This document shows, in pieces, positions 1-7,688 of a DNA stretch of 41,231 bases. Origin of the DNA: an uncultured Lachnospiraceae bacterium (GTDB lineage Bacteria > Bacillota > Clostridia > Lachnospirales > Lachnospiraceae); the NCBI GenBank assembly GCA_910586955.1, contig CAJUMM010000017.1, positions 1-41,231 on the forward strand, written 5' to 3'. Position 1 is the stretch's first letter; every line of letters starts with the position of its first letter. Below the pieces are notes generated by a model. The model made no database searches and was not told the origin of the DNA. It saw only the letters and a list, made by a program, of their open reading frames with translations. A program made the position numbers and the translations under genes.

Positions 1-899
1 GCTGTGACGGAAATCCCCATAGGTACAGTCCATAATTTAAAGGAAGTTTTGAACCAACCCATGAAAAAAGAGGTCTCTCACTTAATCCAAACGCCAAGAC
101 AGAATAAGCTGCGGTAACAAACAATAGTATTTTTGAATACTGAAAGGGTATGTAATAAACTATAACCATTAAAACTACCGCTATCTGTAAATGGAACCAT
201 TTTTCAAGACAAAAAAAAGCCACTATACTACCTGTTGCAAAATATGCCAATAATCTTGCCCCGTCGTCCAGCCGATTATTCCATACTACAATCCCTAAAG
301 TCCCCCCCCCCAAGTAATTCCCGAAGATACCACATAAAAACAGGCACTATCCAAAACAGATTTATATATGCAGTTCTAACTTTAACCTTTTTAAATCCTT
401 CAATGAGAATTTTTACCTTCCCGCTTATAAAAAGAAGCAGATATGCCAAGCACTCAAAGGGCAATGTCCATAACGAAATATTCACGTTCCCACCAATATA
501 GCCTCCCGGAAAAACCCCTGGCAAAAGATAATGTGGTTTCATAGCCAAATTGCCCAGAAAATAAAAAAAAGGCACTTTTGAACCAAAATAGTCTTTCCAT
601 GATAACTCGGAAAGGATTGGACCAATAAAAAACGCCATTACAGCCAAGTAAAATATTAATTCCGGATAAATCCGAAGAATTCTTCTTTTTAAATATCCTT
701 GACTGCTTTTCATATAACTTTTTGTTACTAAATATCCGCTTACACAAAAAAGAAGATTCACTCCCAATGTACTGACTGCCATACCATAAATATCCGGTAC
801 CTCTTCCCCAAGTAAAGCAAACTGGTGCCCATAAATTACCATAACAACGCCTGCAATATGGAGTAAATTGAAATTATTATTTCTGCTTTTTGTCATCAT
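1..899 (-). CDS. Acyltransferase-3 family membrane O-acyltransferase, frameshifted at a G10 tract, partial at window edge
   Basis: Integral membrane acyltransferase of the OafA/acyltransferase-3 type, expected to O-acetylate a sugar of the polysaccharide made by this operon. The N-terminus carries the family hallmark of an early membrane helix with an LR/GH-type signature (VVMVIYGHQFAL, His25 region), followed by several hydrophobic segments. As sequenced, the frame opened at 899 stops at 276, after about 207 residues. The shift lies in a run of ten G (minus strand) at 302-311. Reading nine G instead gives an open, hydrophobic frame to the window edge that ends in the family-like motif YLWGFPSQ. 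The gene is therefore intact apart from this tract. Two adjacent ATGs (899 and 896) follow AGGGAGA, so the start could be either. It is the last operon gene visible and continues beyond base 1. Alternatives are a true pseudogene or a homopolymer sequencing error. Confidence 0.8.
302..311 (-). repeat. G10 homopolymer inside the acyltransferase gene (candidate phase-variation tract)
   Basis: Ten consecutive C on the plus strand (G on the coding strand), at roughly codon 197 of the acyltransferase. With ten G the protein ends 12 codons after the Leu preceding the tract. With nine (or twelve) the reading frame continues at least 300 nt to the window edge with acyltransferase-like sequence. Long poly-G runs are prone to slipped-strand mispairing and are a classic on/off switch in surface-modification genes. 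Whether it varies in this strain cannot be told from one sequence. Confidence 0.75.
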
Positions 900-932
900 T
901 CTCCCTGCTAATTTATATTTAAATAATAGTCT

Positions 933-2471
933 TTATAAATGAATCAGATCCTTCGCATATCTCACATCATAAATGTTTCCAAAATTCTCTTTATAGAGTG
1001 TCTTCTCCAATAACCGTAAATAGTTATGATTAGCTAATGCAATATCATAGTCCCTGTGATAACTGTCATGTATTTCCCAACTTTCTTTTGCAAAAGTATC
1101 CTCCAAAGAAAAACATTTATTATACGCGTAAAATACTAATTTTGCTATTTCAATCTTGTTTTCATCTAACTTTTCTATTTTATTTATAGATTGTAGTATT
1201 TTTTTATATTCATCAACCGTTTGGGGATTAATTGTATATCCAAAATAGGAATAAAACGGACGGCCTGTGCAAACTACAGGTATTCCAAGGCATGATAATT
1301 CATATCCAGCACTTCCACTAACCGTGACAATAACATCCGCTATCTCCCTTAAAACCAGCGTACTGAATTCATCCGGCATCCAATATAAGCTAGAATGCTT
1401 ATATTTTTGGTATAATTCCTCAACAACACCATCTTCCTGATAAGAAGCCCGTCCAGGATGAGGCTTTAGAATCCAATTAACTTCATCAATTCCTTTTGTC
1501 AGCTTCAAAGTTTCAGTCAGCCAGGTATAATAATCCCGATATAGCATTTTCTCTGTACAATGCGGATCATCACTAAACACATGTGACATGATTACAATAT
1601 TTTTCTTCTCATTGTGAATTCCAATCTTCGACAGGACAGTCTTTCTCGATGCTACAATTTTATTCTCATAGGCATTCGCTACATTCCAGTCCCCTTTCCC
1701 TTTAAATAAGTCTTCCAGCATTTGATCCGCACTGATTTTCCAATTAGTATCAGGATTCGCAATCAACGGCTGTAAAACATCATAATATGACACACTAAAA
1801 AACAATCGATTCTCCTTGGCGTTTGATTTGATTACATGACTGGGCTTACCGGTGGTGAGCATAATTACATCTGCACCATAATATTTTCCCATTCTTGTAT
1901 AAATCGCCTCAAGATAAACCCAATCTTGTGCAATAAGATAGCGGGGTTTATACTTTCCAAATAATTTGTGACATAATTCAATCATCAAATGTGCTTTTAA
2001 AATCACTTTAAAAGAATGTATATTCAAAATACTATTTATTGTATATACTTTCAAATTTCTTCTTATAATTGTATCACATATCAAATCTCCCACTAATATC
2101 CCGTCAATTTTTACTTTTTCCAATTTCTGCGGCTTCACCCGGAGCATAAATATAAAAGCTTTCAATAAACAAAGGATTGTCCTGGATACTCCAATGTCTC
2201 CCAGTGATTTTGTGTCAAAGCCATATTCTTTTGCGATTCTCTCCCGAAACTTTTCCTTTTTATTGTTTACTGCAATAACCGGACACCCTTCTTCACTGGC
2301 GATCACTCTTGCCGTGACATATTTGGGATTCATAATTACCCAAAGCAAATCACTGGACATCACATAACAATATCCTTTTGCGGGCTCTTTCTTTCCCAAA
2401 GGAAAAAGACTGCATATTTTTTTAGTTACCTCAAGATACCTTTGTTTATCCATACTATCCAATATCCTCAT
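933..2471 (-). CDS. Capsule-polysaccharide-biosynthesis-like protein (probable GT-B type glycosyltransferase)
   Basis: A 512-residue soluble protein without signal peptide or clear membrane helices. The C-terminal half resembles the Capsule_synth/KpsC-like GT-B fold: a beta-alpha segment VNWILKPHPGR (a KPHP motif typical of these nucleotide-sugar and CDP-polyol transferases), followed by an ADVIVTVSGSAGYELSCLG segment and IPVVCTGRPFY, the usual nucleotide-binding end of such enzymes. A cytoplasmic glycosyl or glycero-phosphate transfer role in building the repeat unit is inferred, and donor and acceptor are unknown. It begins one base after the stop of the DUF5672 gene, so translation is probably coupled. 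An in-frame ATG six codons later (DSMDKQRYLE) is a possible alternative start. The gene is AT-rich compared with the promoter-proximal half of the operon. Confidence 0.6.
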   Translation of the reverse strand: MRILDSMDKQRYLEVTKKICSLFPLGKKEPAKGYCYVMSSDLLWVIMNPKYVTARVIASEEGCPVIAVNNKKEKFRERIAKEYGFDTKSLGDIGVSRTILCLLKAFIFMLRVKPQKLEKVKIDGILVGDLICDTIIRRNLKVYTINSILNIHSFKVILKAHLMIELCHKLFGKYKPRYLIAQDWVYLEAIYTRMGKYYGADVIMLTTGKPSHVIKSNAKENRLFFSVSYYDVLQPLIANPDTNWKISADQMLEDLFKGKGDWNVANAYENKIVASRKTVLSKIGIHNEKKNIVIMSHVFSDDPHCTEKMLYRDYYTWLTETLKLTKGIDEVNWILKPHPGRASYQEDGVVEELYQKYKHSSLYWMPDEFSTLVLREIADVIVTVSGSAGYELSCLGIPVVCTGRPFYSYFGYTINPQTVDEYKKILQSINKIEKLDENKIEIAKLVFYAYNKCFSLEDTFAKESWEIHDSYHRDYDIALANHNYLRLLEKTLYKENFGNIYDVRYAKDLIHL

Positions 2472-2472
2472 T

Positions 2473-3297
2473 TCATATTTTTTTGTAATCTACTATTTTT
2501 CTCAAAATGGAAGCAGAAACTTTGCGTAGTACTCCTACTTCAAATTTTTCATCCCAATTTCCCTTGTCAATAAGCGCAGGATTAATCTTATATCCATAGT
2601 TCTCTATATATGGTTTCCAGAATTGTATGTTATACCTCTCCCAGGCATGACAGCCAAAGGGAAGCTTTTTTTTATTCAAAAGAAAACACCGCTTATTTTT
2701 TAACTCAAATGCAAATTTTAACGCTTCCTTAACCGATGCCACTCTGAAATCACGGCTATCGTGAAAAGAAAAGAAAAAATCCTCCGGTCCTTTGTAATTT
2801 TGCGCTTCCTCACGAAAATTTTTTAATAAATTTATTGTACTCTGTATATTCCGGAGAGATAATCCCCCGTTTCCTACAAAAAGCACCTTTGTTTTATTAC
2901 GGATTTTGACCGGAATACCATCTATCCACGGGGCGCCAATATAATCATATCCTAAGCTGCAGAAATATTCCAAATTATCATAGAATACAAATGCGTCCAA
3001 CTGATAAATCAGCATATATTTATATTCATAAAATGCGTTATAAAAATCAATGGATAATAAAAGTTCACTATATGTGTCAACAGATTGAAAATAATAATCA
3101 TTAAATCTTTTTACATGTACCTCGCACTCACAGCCAATATCAAGAGACTCTGGTACAATAAGCCAAATATCGTAGGCGGAAAAAACATTTTTTGCTCTAT
3201 CTAAAGAAATCTTTTCATGGTCTGACAAAACTGTTTTATAAACAGGTATTACGACTGTAACCTGTTTCCTTCCTACATCCTTTTCCAATCTTTCCAT
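2473..3297 (-). CDS. DUF5672 domain protein (putative glycosyltransferase)
   Basis: A 274-residue cytoplasmic protein matching the DUF5672 pattern: an opening VTVVIPVYK strand, then YMLIYQLDAFVF with a conserved Asp, and GYDYIGAPW, followed by GNGGLSLRN. This layout resembles GT-A enzymes, in which the first strand binds nucleotide sugar and LDAF takes the place of a DxD motif. Proteins of this family sit in capsule and EPS clusters and are annotated only by domain, so the sugar cannot be predicted. The open frame extends to a TTG at 3306, but the ATG at 3297 has AGGATTGGGAG upstream and is preferred. The gene lies between a GT4 enzyme (27-nt gap) and the capsule-type protein (1-nt gap) and is low in GC. 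Confidence 0.65.
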   Translation of the reverse strand: MERLEKDVGRKQVTVVIPVYKTVLSDHEKISLDRAKNVFSAYDIWLIVPESLDIGCECEVHVKRFNDYYFQSVDTYSELLLSIDFYNAFYEYKYMLIYQLDAFVFYDNLEYFCSLGYDYIGAPWIDGIPVKIRNKTKVLFVGNGGLSLRNIQSTINLLKNFREEAQNYKGPEDFFFSFHDSRDFRVASVKEALKFAFELKNKRCFLLNKKKLPFGCHAWERYNIQFWKPYIENYGYKINPALIDKGNWDEKFEVGVLRKVSASILRKIVDYKKI

Positions 3298-3324
3298 TAC
3301 TCCCAATCCTATGCAGTCCGTATT

Positions 3325-4539
3325 CTACAATTCTTTTAATTTACATGAAAGAATTTCCCAAGTTTTCTCTACATCATAATATTCCCTAAAATATTCAAAT
3401 CCCGCCTCCCCCATTTCTTTGAGATCTGAGGTTAATATAAATTTTATCTGTTTCTGAAACTCATCTACATTACTGCTCTCACACCACCAGCCAAACCCAT
3501 TCTCCACAATCACTTTTCCCACGTCCGTGTTGGGATCCGTCACTGCCAGCACCGGCAGTTTCGCCTGCATATAGCTTAACAGCCTGCTTGGAAAATTCGG
3601 AATCGTAAACCTGTGATCCAGAAAAATCATCCCCACGTCGCAGCTTCCAACCATCTTGTCATAATCCTCTTTCGGGAGCTGATTCATCAGCTTTATATTA
3701 TCCGGCTTATGTTTTTCTAAATAGCTCTCAATGCGTCCATATTCTGTGCCGCTTCCCACTATCAGGAAAAAAACATCTTTATTTTTTTTCTGGCTGTGAA
3801 GGCATTGGAGCATAAATTCTATCCCCTGGGGCTTTCCCAAATTTCCTCCATAGATAAAAACCCTTTTATCCTGGGGAATGCCATATTTCTCCCGGATTCT
3901 CTTCCTCTCATTAAACGCCACACTCATATCCCGCACCTCACAGCTGTTGGGACATACATGCACTTTTCCTGCGTCAACCTCCGGATTATGACGCAGCACA
4001 TAGGCCACGTTCGCCTCGGACATACAACCAATATAATCCGAAATGCGGTAGAGATTCCTTTCCTGGCTGCGGAAATATTGGTATAGAATACCTTTTATAC
4101 CGGAACAGCTCATCATTCCTATATCTACCGCGTTTTGAGGAAAGATATCTTTTAGGAGAAGATATGTTTTTGCCCTGTCGCGTTTTTTTACATATTCCAC
4201 CACCCGGCAAAATGTAATAGGAGGTGTGGTATACAGCAATAAATCAAATTTTACATTCGGAAAATATTTCTTAATCCCCCGTATAAACAAGGGTTCAACC
4301 GTAATAAGGGAAATACCTTTTTCTATTTTGTTCGTTTTCTGAATATTTCCGATGCGTAATTTTAAAATCGTACACCCGGATTCCCGGATAAGATACGTTT
4401 TCTTTCCCTTTTTTCTTTCTACAGGGGAAACCATATAAACCTCATGCCCATGGTATATAAAACACCGGAGCAAGTCGCTGTATAACCCATGAGCCGATAC
4501 CGTATCATAATCGGATAAAGACAAAAACAATATCTTCAT
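3325..4539 (-). CDS. Glycosyltransferase family 4 protein (WbuB-like)
   Basis: A 404-residue GT-B retaining glycosyltransferase of the GT4 family, acting at the cytoplasmic membrane face on the lipid-linked polysaccharide intermediate. It shows the expected N-terminal Rossmann domain (MKILFLSLSDYDTVSAHGLYSDLL, with a glycine/hydroxyl-rich first loop after strand 1). The C-terminal domain has FIYGGNLGKPQGIEFML, then FLIVGSGTE, and FPSRLLSYMQAKLPVLAVTDP. The last is the donor-binding segment, similar to WbuB-type enzymes that transfer N-acetylated amino sugars. The Glu usually present after the RLL segment (as in RLLEYMAAG) is Ser here, so the EX7E signature is incomplete. A GAGGAG site lies 15 nt upstream of the ATG, longer than normal. 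It sits between LicD and DUF5672. Linkage specificity is unknown. Confidence 0.85.
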   Translation of the reverse strand: MKILFLSLSDYDTVSAHGLYSDLLRCFIYHGHEVYMVSPVERKKGKKTYLIRESGCTILKLRIGNIQKTNKIEKGISLITVEPLFIRGIKKYFPNVKFDLLLYTTPPITFCRVVEYVKKRDRAKTYLLLKDIFPQNAVDIGMMSCSGIKGILYQYFRSQERNLYRISDYIGCMSEANVAYVLRHNPEVDAGKVHVCPNSCEVRDMSVAFNERKRIREKYGIPQDKRVFIYGGNLGKPQGIEFMLQCLHSQKKNKDVFFLIVGSGTEYGRIESYLEKHKPDNIKLMNQLPKEDYDKMVGSCDVGMIFLDHRFTIPNFPSRLLSYMQAKLPVLAVTDPNTDVGKVIVENGFGWWCESSNVDEFQKQIKFILTSDLKEMGEAGFEYFREYYDVEKTWEILSCKLKEL

Positions 4540-4581
4540 ATCTTTATAACTATTCTCCTCTGTTTTCCAACTCCAGAATCT

Positions 4582-5349
4582 TTATCCCATATGTTCAGGA
4601 ATCCTTTTCTCCTCCGGAGGCGGCACCATATAATCGCCATAGGTAATTGTCAAATATTCATCATACTTTTTTGTGATCGGTAATTCCATTTCTTCAAAGA
4701 CATGCCTTTCTGTTTTCTCTAATATGTCAAAGGGATATTCCCGCCCAACGAATTTAAACAGATTATTATAAATGCTCTTATAGTTTGAGTTGTTTTTATT
4801 CCCCCAGCATGAAATTTTGTCATACAATTTAAATTTAAAGTCATCCGGAAATAATCTGCCGAACGCATACGTAGCTATCAGACATACCTGATAGCCTGCC
4901 GATATGCCTTCCCGTTTTATTTCCTGGTGCATCATCCCCTGAAGTACTTTTATAGCCAGCTCTTTTACTTTTTTCTGGAACTTTTGATCCGGACAGTGAT
5001 CGAATACAAAAATATCAATGGCCGGACGTCCTTCGCTGTTACGGGCTCTATCCGCTCTATCATCTTGCACCCGGAAAATGCGGTATACCCATAATCTTCT
5101 TGTTAAATAATATCTATCCGTGTCTCTCCAGGAAGAAAGAAATTTTTCAAAATTTTTTCTGTCCATCATAACGTCCACATCGTCATCCCAAGGGATAAAC
5201 CCTTGATGACGGACAGCCCCCAGAAGTGTGCCTCCGTCTAAAGAATATTGAATCCGGCTCCTGGAACAAAAAGAATCAAAATCTTTCAGCATTGGAAGCA
5301 ATGCTCTCTGCATTTTTGTCGTCCCGTACCGATCGGATTCTCTTTCCAC
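4582..5349 (-). CDS. LicD family phosphotransferase
   Basis: A 255-residue protein with the diagnostic LicD core near its N-terminus: a Leu-Asp-Gly-Gly-Thr-Leu-Leu-Gly-Ala stretch, then His-Gln-Gly-Phe-Ile-Pro-Trp-Asp-Asp-Asp-Val-Asp, spanning residues 37-60 with the metal-binding DDDVD. LicD proteins are nucleotidyltransferase-fold enzymes that move phosphocholine (or related phospho-alditol groups) from a CDP-activated donor onto cell-surface glycans. The actual substituent here is not shown. The open frame reaches a GTG at 5358, but that codon overlaps the ribosome-binding site. GGAGG is 8 nt before the GTG at 5349, which I take as the start. No licA/licB/licC genes for choline uptake and activation are in the window, so the donor must come from elsewhere or be something other than choline. 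Confidence 0.9.
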   Translation of the reverse strand: MERESDRYGTTKMQRALLPMLKDFDSFCSRSRIQYSLDGGTLLGAVRHQGFIPWDDDVDVMMDRKNFEKFLSSWRDTDRYYLTRRLWVYRIFRVQDDRADRARNSEGRPAIDIFVFDHCPDQKFQKKVKELAIKVLQGMMHQEIKREGISAGYQVCLIATYAFGRLFPDDFKFKLYDKISCWGNKNNSNYKSIYNNLFKFVGREYPFDILEKTERHVFEEMELPITKKYDEYLTITYGDYMVPPPEEKRIPEHMG

Positions 5350-5384
5350 TGAAACCACCTCCCCAACGCAACTCCCTCATTTTT

Positions 5385-7013
5385 TCATCCGCAAAAACGC
5401 AGGAGCTGTTCTCCCATATCTTTCATGGTTTCCGCCTGTATCCAATACCGGTTCCCCTGCTCCTTCCCGGAGGGAGGATACAACCCGTCCCTGTTCCGGA
5501 AATAAACGCTTTTCATCCCCAGCTGTCCCGGCGCCTGAAAATCTTTGGCAGAATTATCTCCCACATAAACCATCTCTTCCGGATGCAGCCGCCAGCACCT
5601 CTGAAGTATCCGGAATGCGATATCGCAGGGTTTCCGGAATTGGACTCCGCCCAATTCGTCCGTAATCACGATATCATCAAAAACCTTATAAAGACCCAGA
5701 GCCCGGATCTTGGCTCTCTGCCCTTCCGGTCGCCCGTCCGTAATCATTCCTAGCTTAACACCCCTGCTTTTTAATGCTGACAGCAGTTCCGAAACACCTT
5801 CATATAGGTGGATGCTCGGAACATGCCCTCGGTATACGGATAAACACCGTTCCTTGTCATTTTCTCTCCCGATTTCCTTAAGCAGCTCGTCAATGGCAGG
5901 CTTCCCGTCCTCAAAAAACTCCCACAACCGCTCCGTGTATTCCCCTCTTCCCAGGTATTCCGCCACAGCCCGGTAACCGCTTTTTACATATTCCTTTTCC
6001 GGATACAGGGTATCATCCAAGTCAAAGATAACTCCCTTGATTGTGGTGTTATCTCCTGGGGAAATGCACACGCTCTGATCAAACCGGCTGTAAACCGCAC
6101 CGTCGGCTACATCTTCACAGTATTCAACCTCTTCCCCAGCCAAAAGTTTCAGAATGCTTTCCGCACTCCTTGCCCCTGCTTTCATGGACAAGGGGGCACC
6201 GCCGCCAAACCGGGGATTGATTTCAATAAAGTAATCTTCGCCGCTTTCCTTCTCCCGGATAAGCTGGACGGTTATGGGGCCGCAGGGCTTAAATTTTTCA
6301 ATCAGCGCCTTTGCTTCCTTTATCATCACCGGATCCATCCAGATCCGGGTTTTCAGGACTTCGCCGGCACGCACCGCCACTCTTTCACGGGGTACGATCC
6401 ATAGGGGATTTCCCTGGAAATCACAGCAGATATCCAGGGTGTACTCGGTTCCTTCTACAAAGGGCTGGACGATATAGTCCTCTATACGGCCCGCGTAAGC
6501 TTCCAGTTCTTCTACATTCCCAGCCTTGAAAGCATTTACGCTACTGCTTCCGTCTTTCGGCTTTATAAACGCCGGGAAGCCTAGTGTATACTTGGTCCAG
6601 TCATTTACCGGCATGGGGGCTTTCAGCCCGCAGTCTATAAAAAATTGGGACGTATGATTTTTGTCCCTGCAAATGCGAATCCTATTGGGGGCACTGATCA
6701 GCACCCTGGTTCCAACTGCCCGAAATTTTTCCTGGTTCTCAGACAAGATCAACAAATCCGTATCTATCGTTGGAATCAAAAGATCAATCCGATCCTCTGC
6801 GCAGATATCCACCAGCATATCGATATAACCGTTCTCACGCATCCCGCAGACTTGCCTTGTATCATCACAATAGAAAAGAGCAGGTGCATCAAGTGCCATG
6901 TCTGCTCCATATATCTTCAATGTCTTATTCCGTGCTAAAGCGGCTTCCCGGAATGCCTGCATCAATTCCACTCTCCGGCCGATTCCGGTAAAGAGAATAC
7001 GAAATTCTTTCAT
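5385..7013 (-). CDS. ATP-grasp / HAD-hydrolase fusion protein
   Basis: A 542-residue two-domain protein. Residues 1-310 form a carbamoyl-phosphate-synthase-like ATP-grasp ligase: an N-terminal Rossmann-like part (RILFTGIGRR), KPKDGSSS at 151-158 for ATP binding, and the metal-binding FIEINPRFGGG at 262-272. Residues 326-541 form a HAD phosphatase with all four motifs: DLDDT (331-335), the Thr of MITDG (424), Lys460 and GDNSAKD (485-490). ATP-grasp enzymes couple a carboxylate to an amine through an acyl phosphate, so aminoacylation of an amino sugar is plausible given the aminotransferase two genes upstream. The HAD part could remove a phosphate from the product or an intermediate. The substrate is unknown. 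AGTAGG precedes the ATG by about 8 nt, and the gene begins 8 nt after the sugar transferase stop. Confidence 0.85.
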   Translation of the reverse strand: MKEFRILFTGIGRRVELMQAFREAALARNKTLKIYGADMALDAPALFYCDDTRQVCGMRENGYIDMLVDICAEDRIDLLIPTIDTDLLILSENQEKFRAVGTRVLISAPNRIRICRDKNHTSQFFIDCGLKAPMPVNDWTKYTLGFPAFIKPKDGSSSVNAFKAGNVEELEAYAGRIEDYIVQPFVEGTEYTLDICCDFQGNPLWIVPRERVAVRAGEVLKTRIWMDPVMIKEAKALIEKFKPCGPITVQLIREKESGEDYFIEINPRFGGGAPLSMKAGARSAESILKLLAGEEVEYCEDVADGAVYSRFDQSVCISPGDNTTIKGVIFDLDDTLYPEKEYVKSGYRAVAEYLGRGEYTERLWEFFEDGKPAIDELLKEIGRENDKERCLSVYRGHVPSIHLYEGVSELLSALKSRGVKLGMITDGRPEGQRAKIRALGLYKVFDDIVITDELGGVQFRKPCDIAFRILQRCWRLHPEEMVYVGDNSAKDFQAPGQLGMKSVYFRNRDGLYPPSGKEQGNRYWIQAETMKDMGEQLLRFCG

Positions 7014-7021
7014 AAATAAAC

Positions 7022-7666
7022 CTACTTACTTTCTATTCCGGATGTCCCCATGAACTCTTCCATCGTTACGGACGTCCCGGAGGAAATCCCTTCCCGCTTC
7101 ACAACCGTCTTCACCGTGTCAAACAGGATTTTCAGATCCACAAAAAAAGACATGTGGTCCACATACCACACATCCAGGTTAAACTTTTCTTCCCATGACA
7201 AAGCGTTCCGCCCATGTACCTGGGCATATCCGGTCAGTCCCGGACGCACTTCATGCCTCCGGCGCTGATGCTCATTATAGCGCTCTAAATATCTGGGCAG
7301 TAACGGGCGGGGGCCCACAACCGACATTTTCCCCGTCAGGATAAGCCAGATTTCCGGCAGCTCGTCCAAGCTCAGTGACCGGAGAAGGCTTCCAAAATGC
7401 GTCAGCCTTTTTTCATCCGGCAATAGCTTCCCTGCCCCATCTTTTTTATCCGTCATGGTGCGGAATTTATACATATGAAAAATCTCTTCATTTTTCCCCG
7501 GTCTTGCCTGCTTAAACAAAATGGGCCTTCCCAATTTTATCCCCACCAAAAGGCCGATTACCAAATACAGCCACCAGAACAGCAGCAAAAAAACCAGGGA
7601 ACAGACTATGTCCAGAAGACGTTTTATATATTTTTCATAGATTCCGGCTTTATGACGGTTTTCCAT
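7022..7666 (-). CDS. PglC-like monotopic phosphoglycosyl transferase (initiating sugar transferase)
   Basis: A 214-residue bacterial sugar transferase (PF02397 type) that moves a sugar-1-phosphate from a UDP-sugar to undecaprenyl phosphate, the first membrane step of repeat-unit assembly. It is the short PglC-like form: one N-terminal hydrophobic re-entrant helix (about residues 18-43) and no extra N-terminal membrane domain. Then come YKFRTM (66-71), the catalytic Asp-Glu pair in SLDELPE (Asp101-Glu102), SVVGPRP and RPGLTGYAQV (141-150). The frame is open to a TTG at 7696 overlapping the aminotransferase, but ATG 7666 has AGAGG five bases upstream and gives the normal family N-terminus. With the dehydratase and aminotransferase upstream, a 4-amino or 4-acylamino 6-deoxy sugar is a likely substrate. 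Confidence 0.92.
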   Translation of the reverse strand: MENRHKAGIYEKYIKRLLDIVCSLVFLLLFWWLYLVIGLLVGIKLGRPILFKQARPGKNEEIFHMYKFRTMTDKKDGAGKLLPDEKRLTHFGSLLRSLSLDELPEIWLILTGKMSVVGPRPLLPRYLERYNEHQRRRHEVRPGLTGYAQVHGRNALSWEEKFNLDVWYVDHMSFFVDLKILFDTVKTVVKREGISSGTSVTMEEFMGTSGIESK

Positions 7667-7688
7667 TATGCCTCTCACTTTTCCCCTT

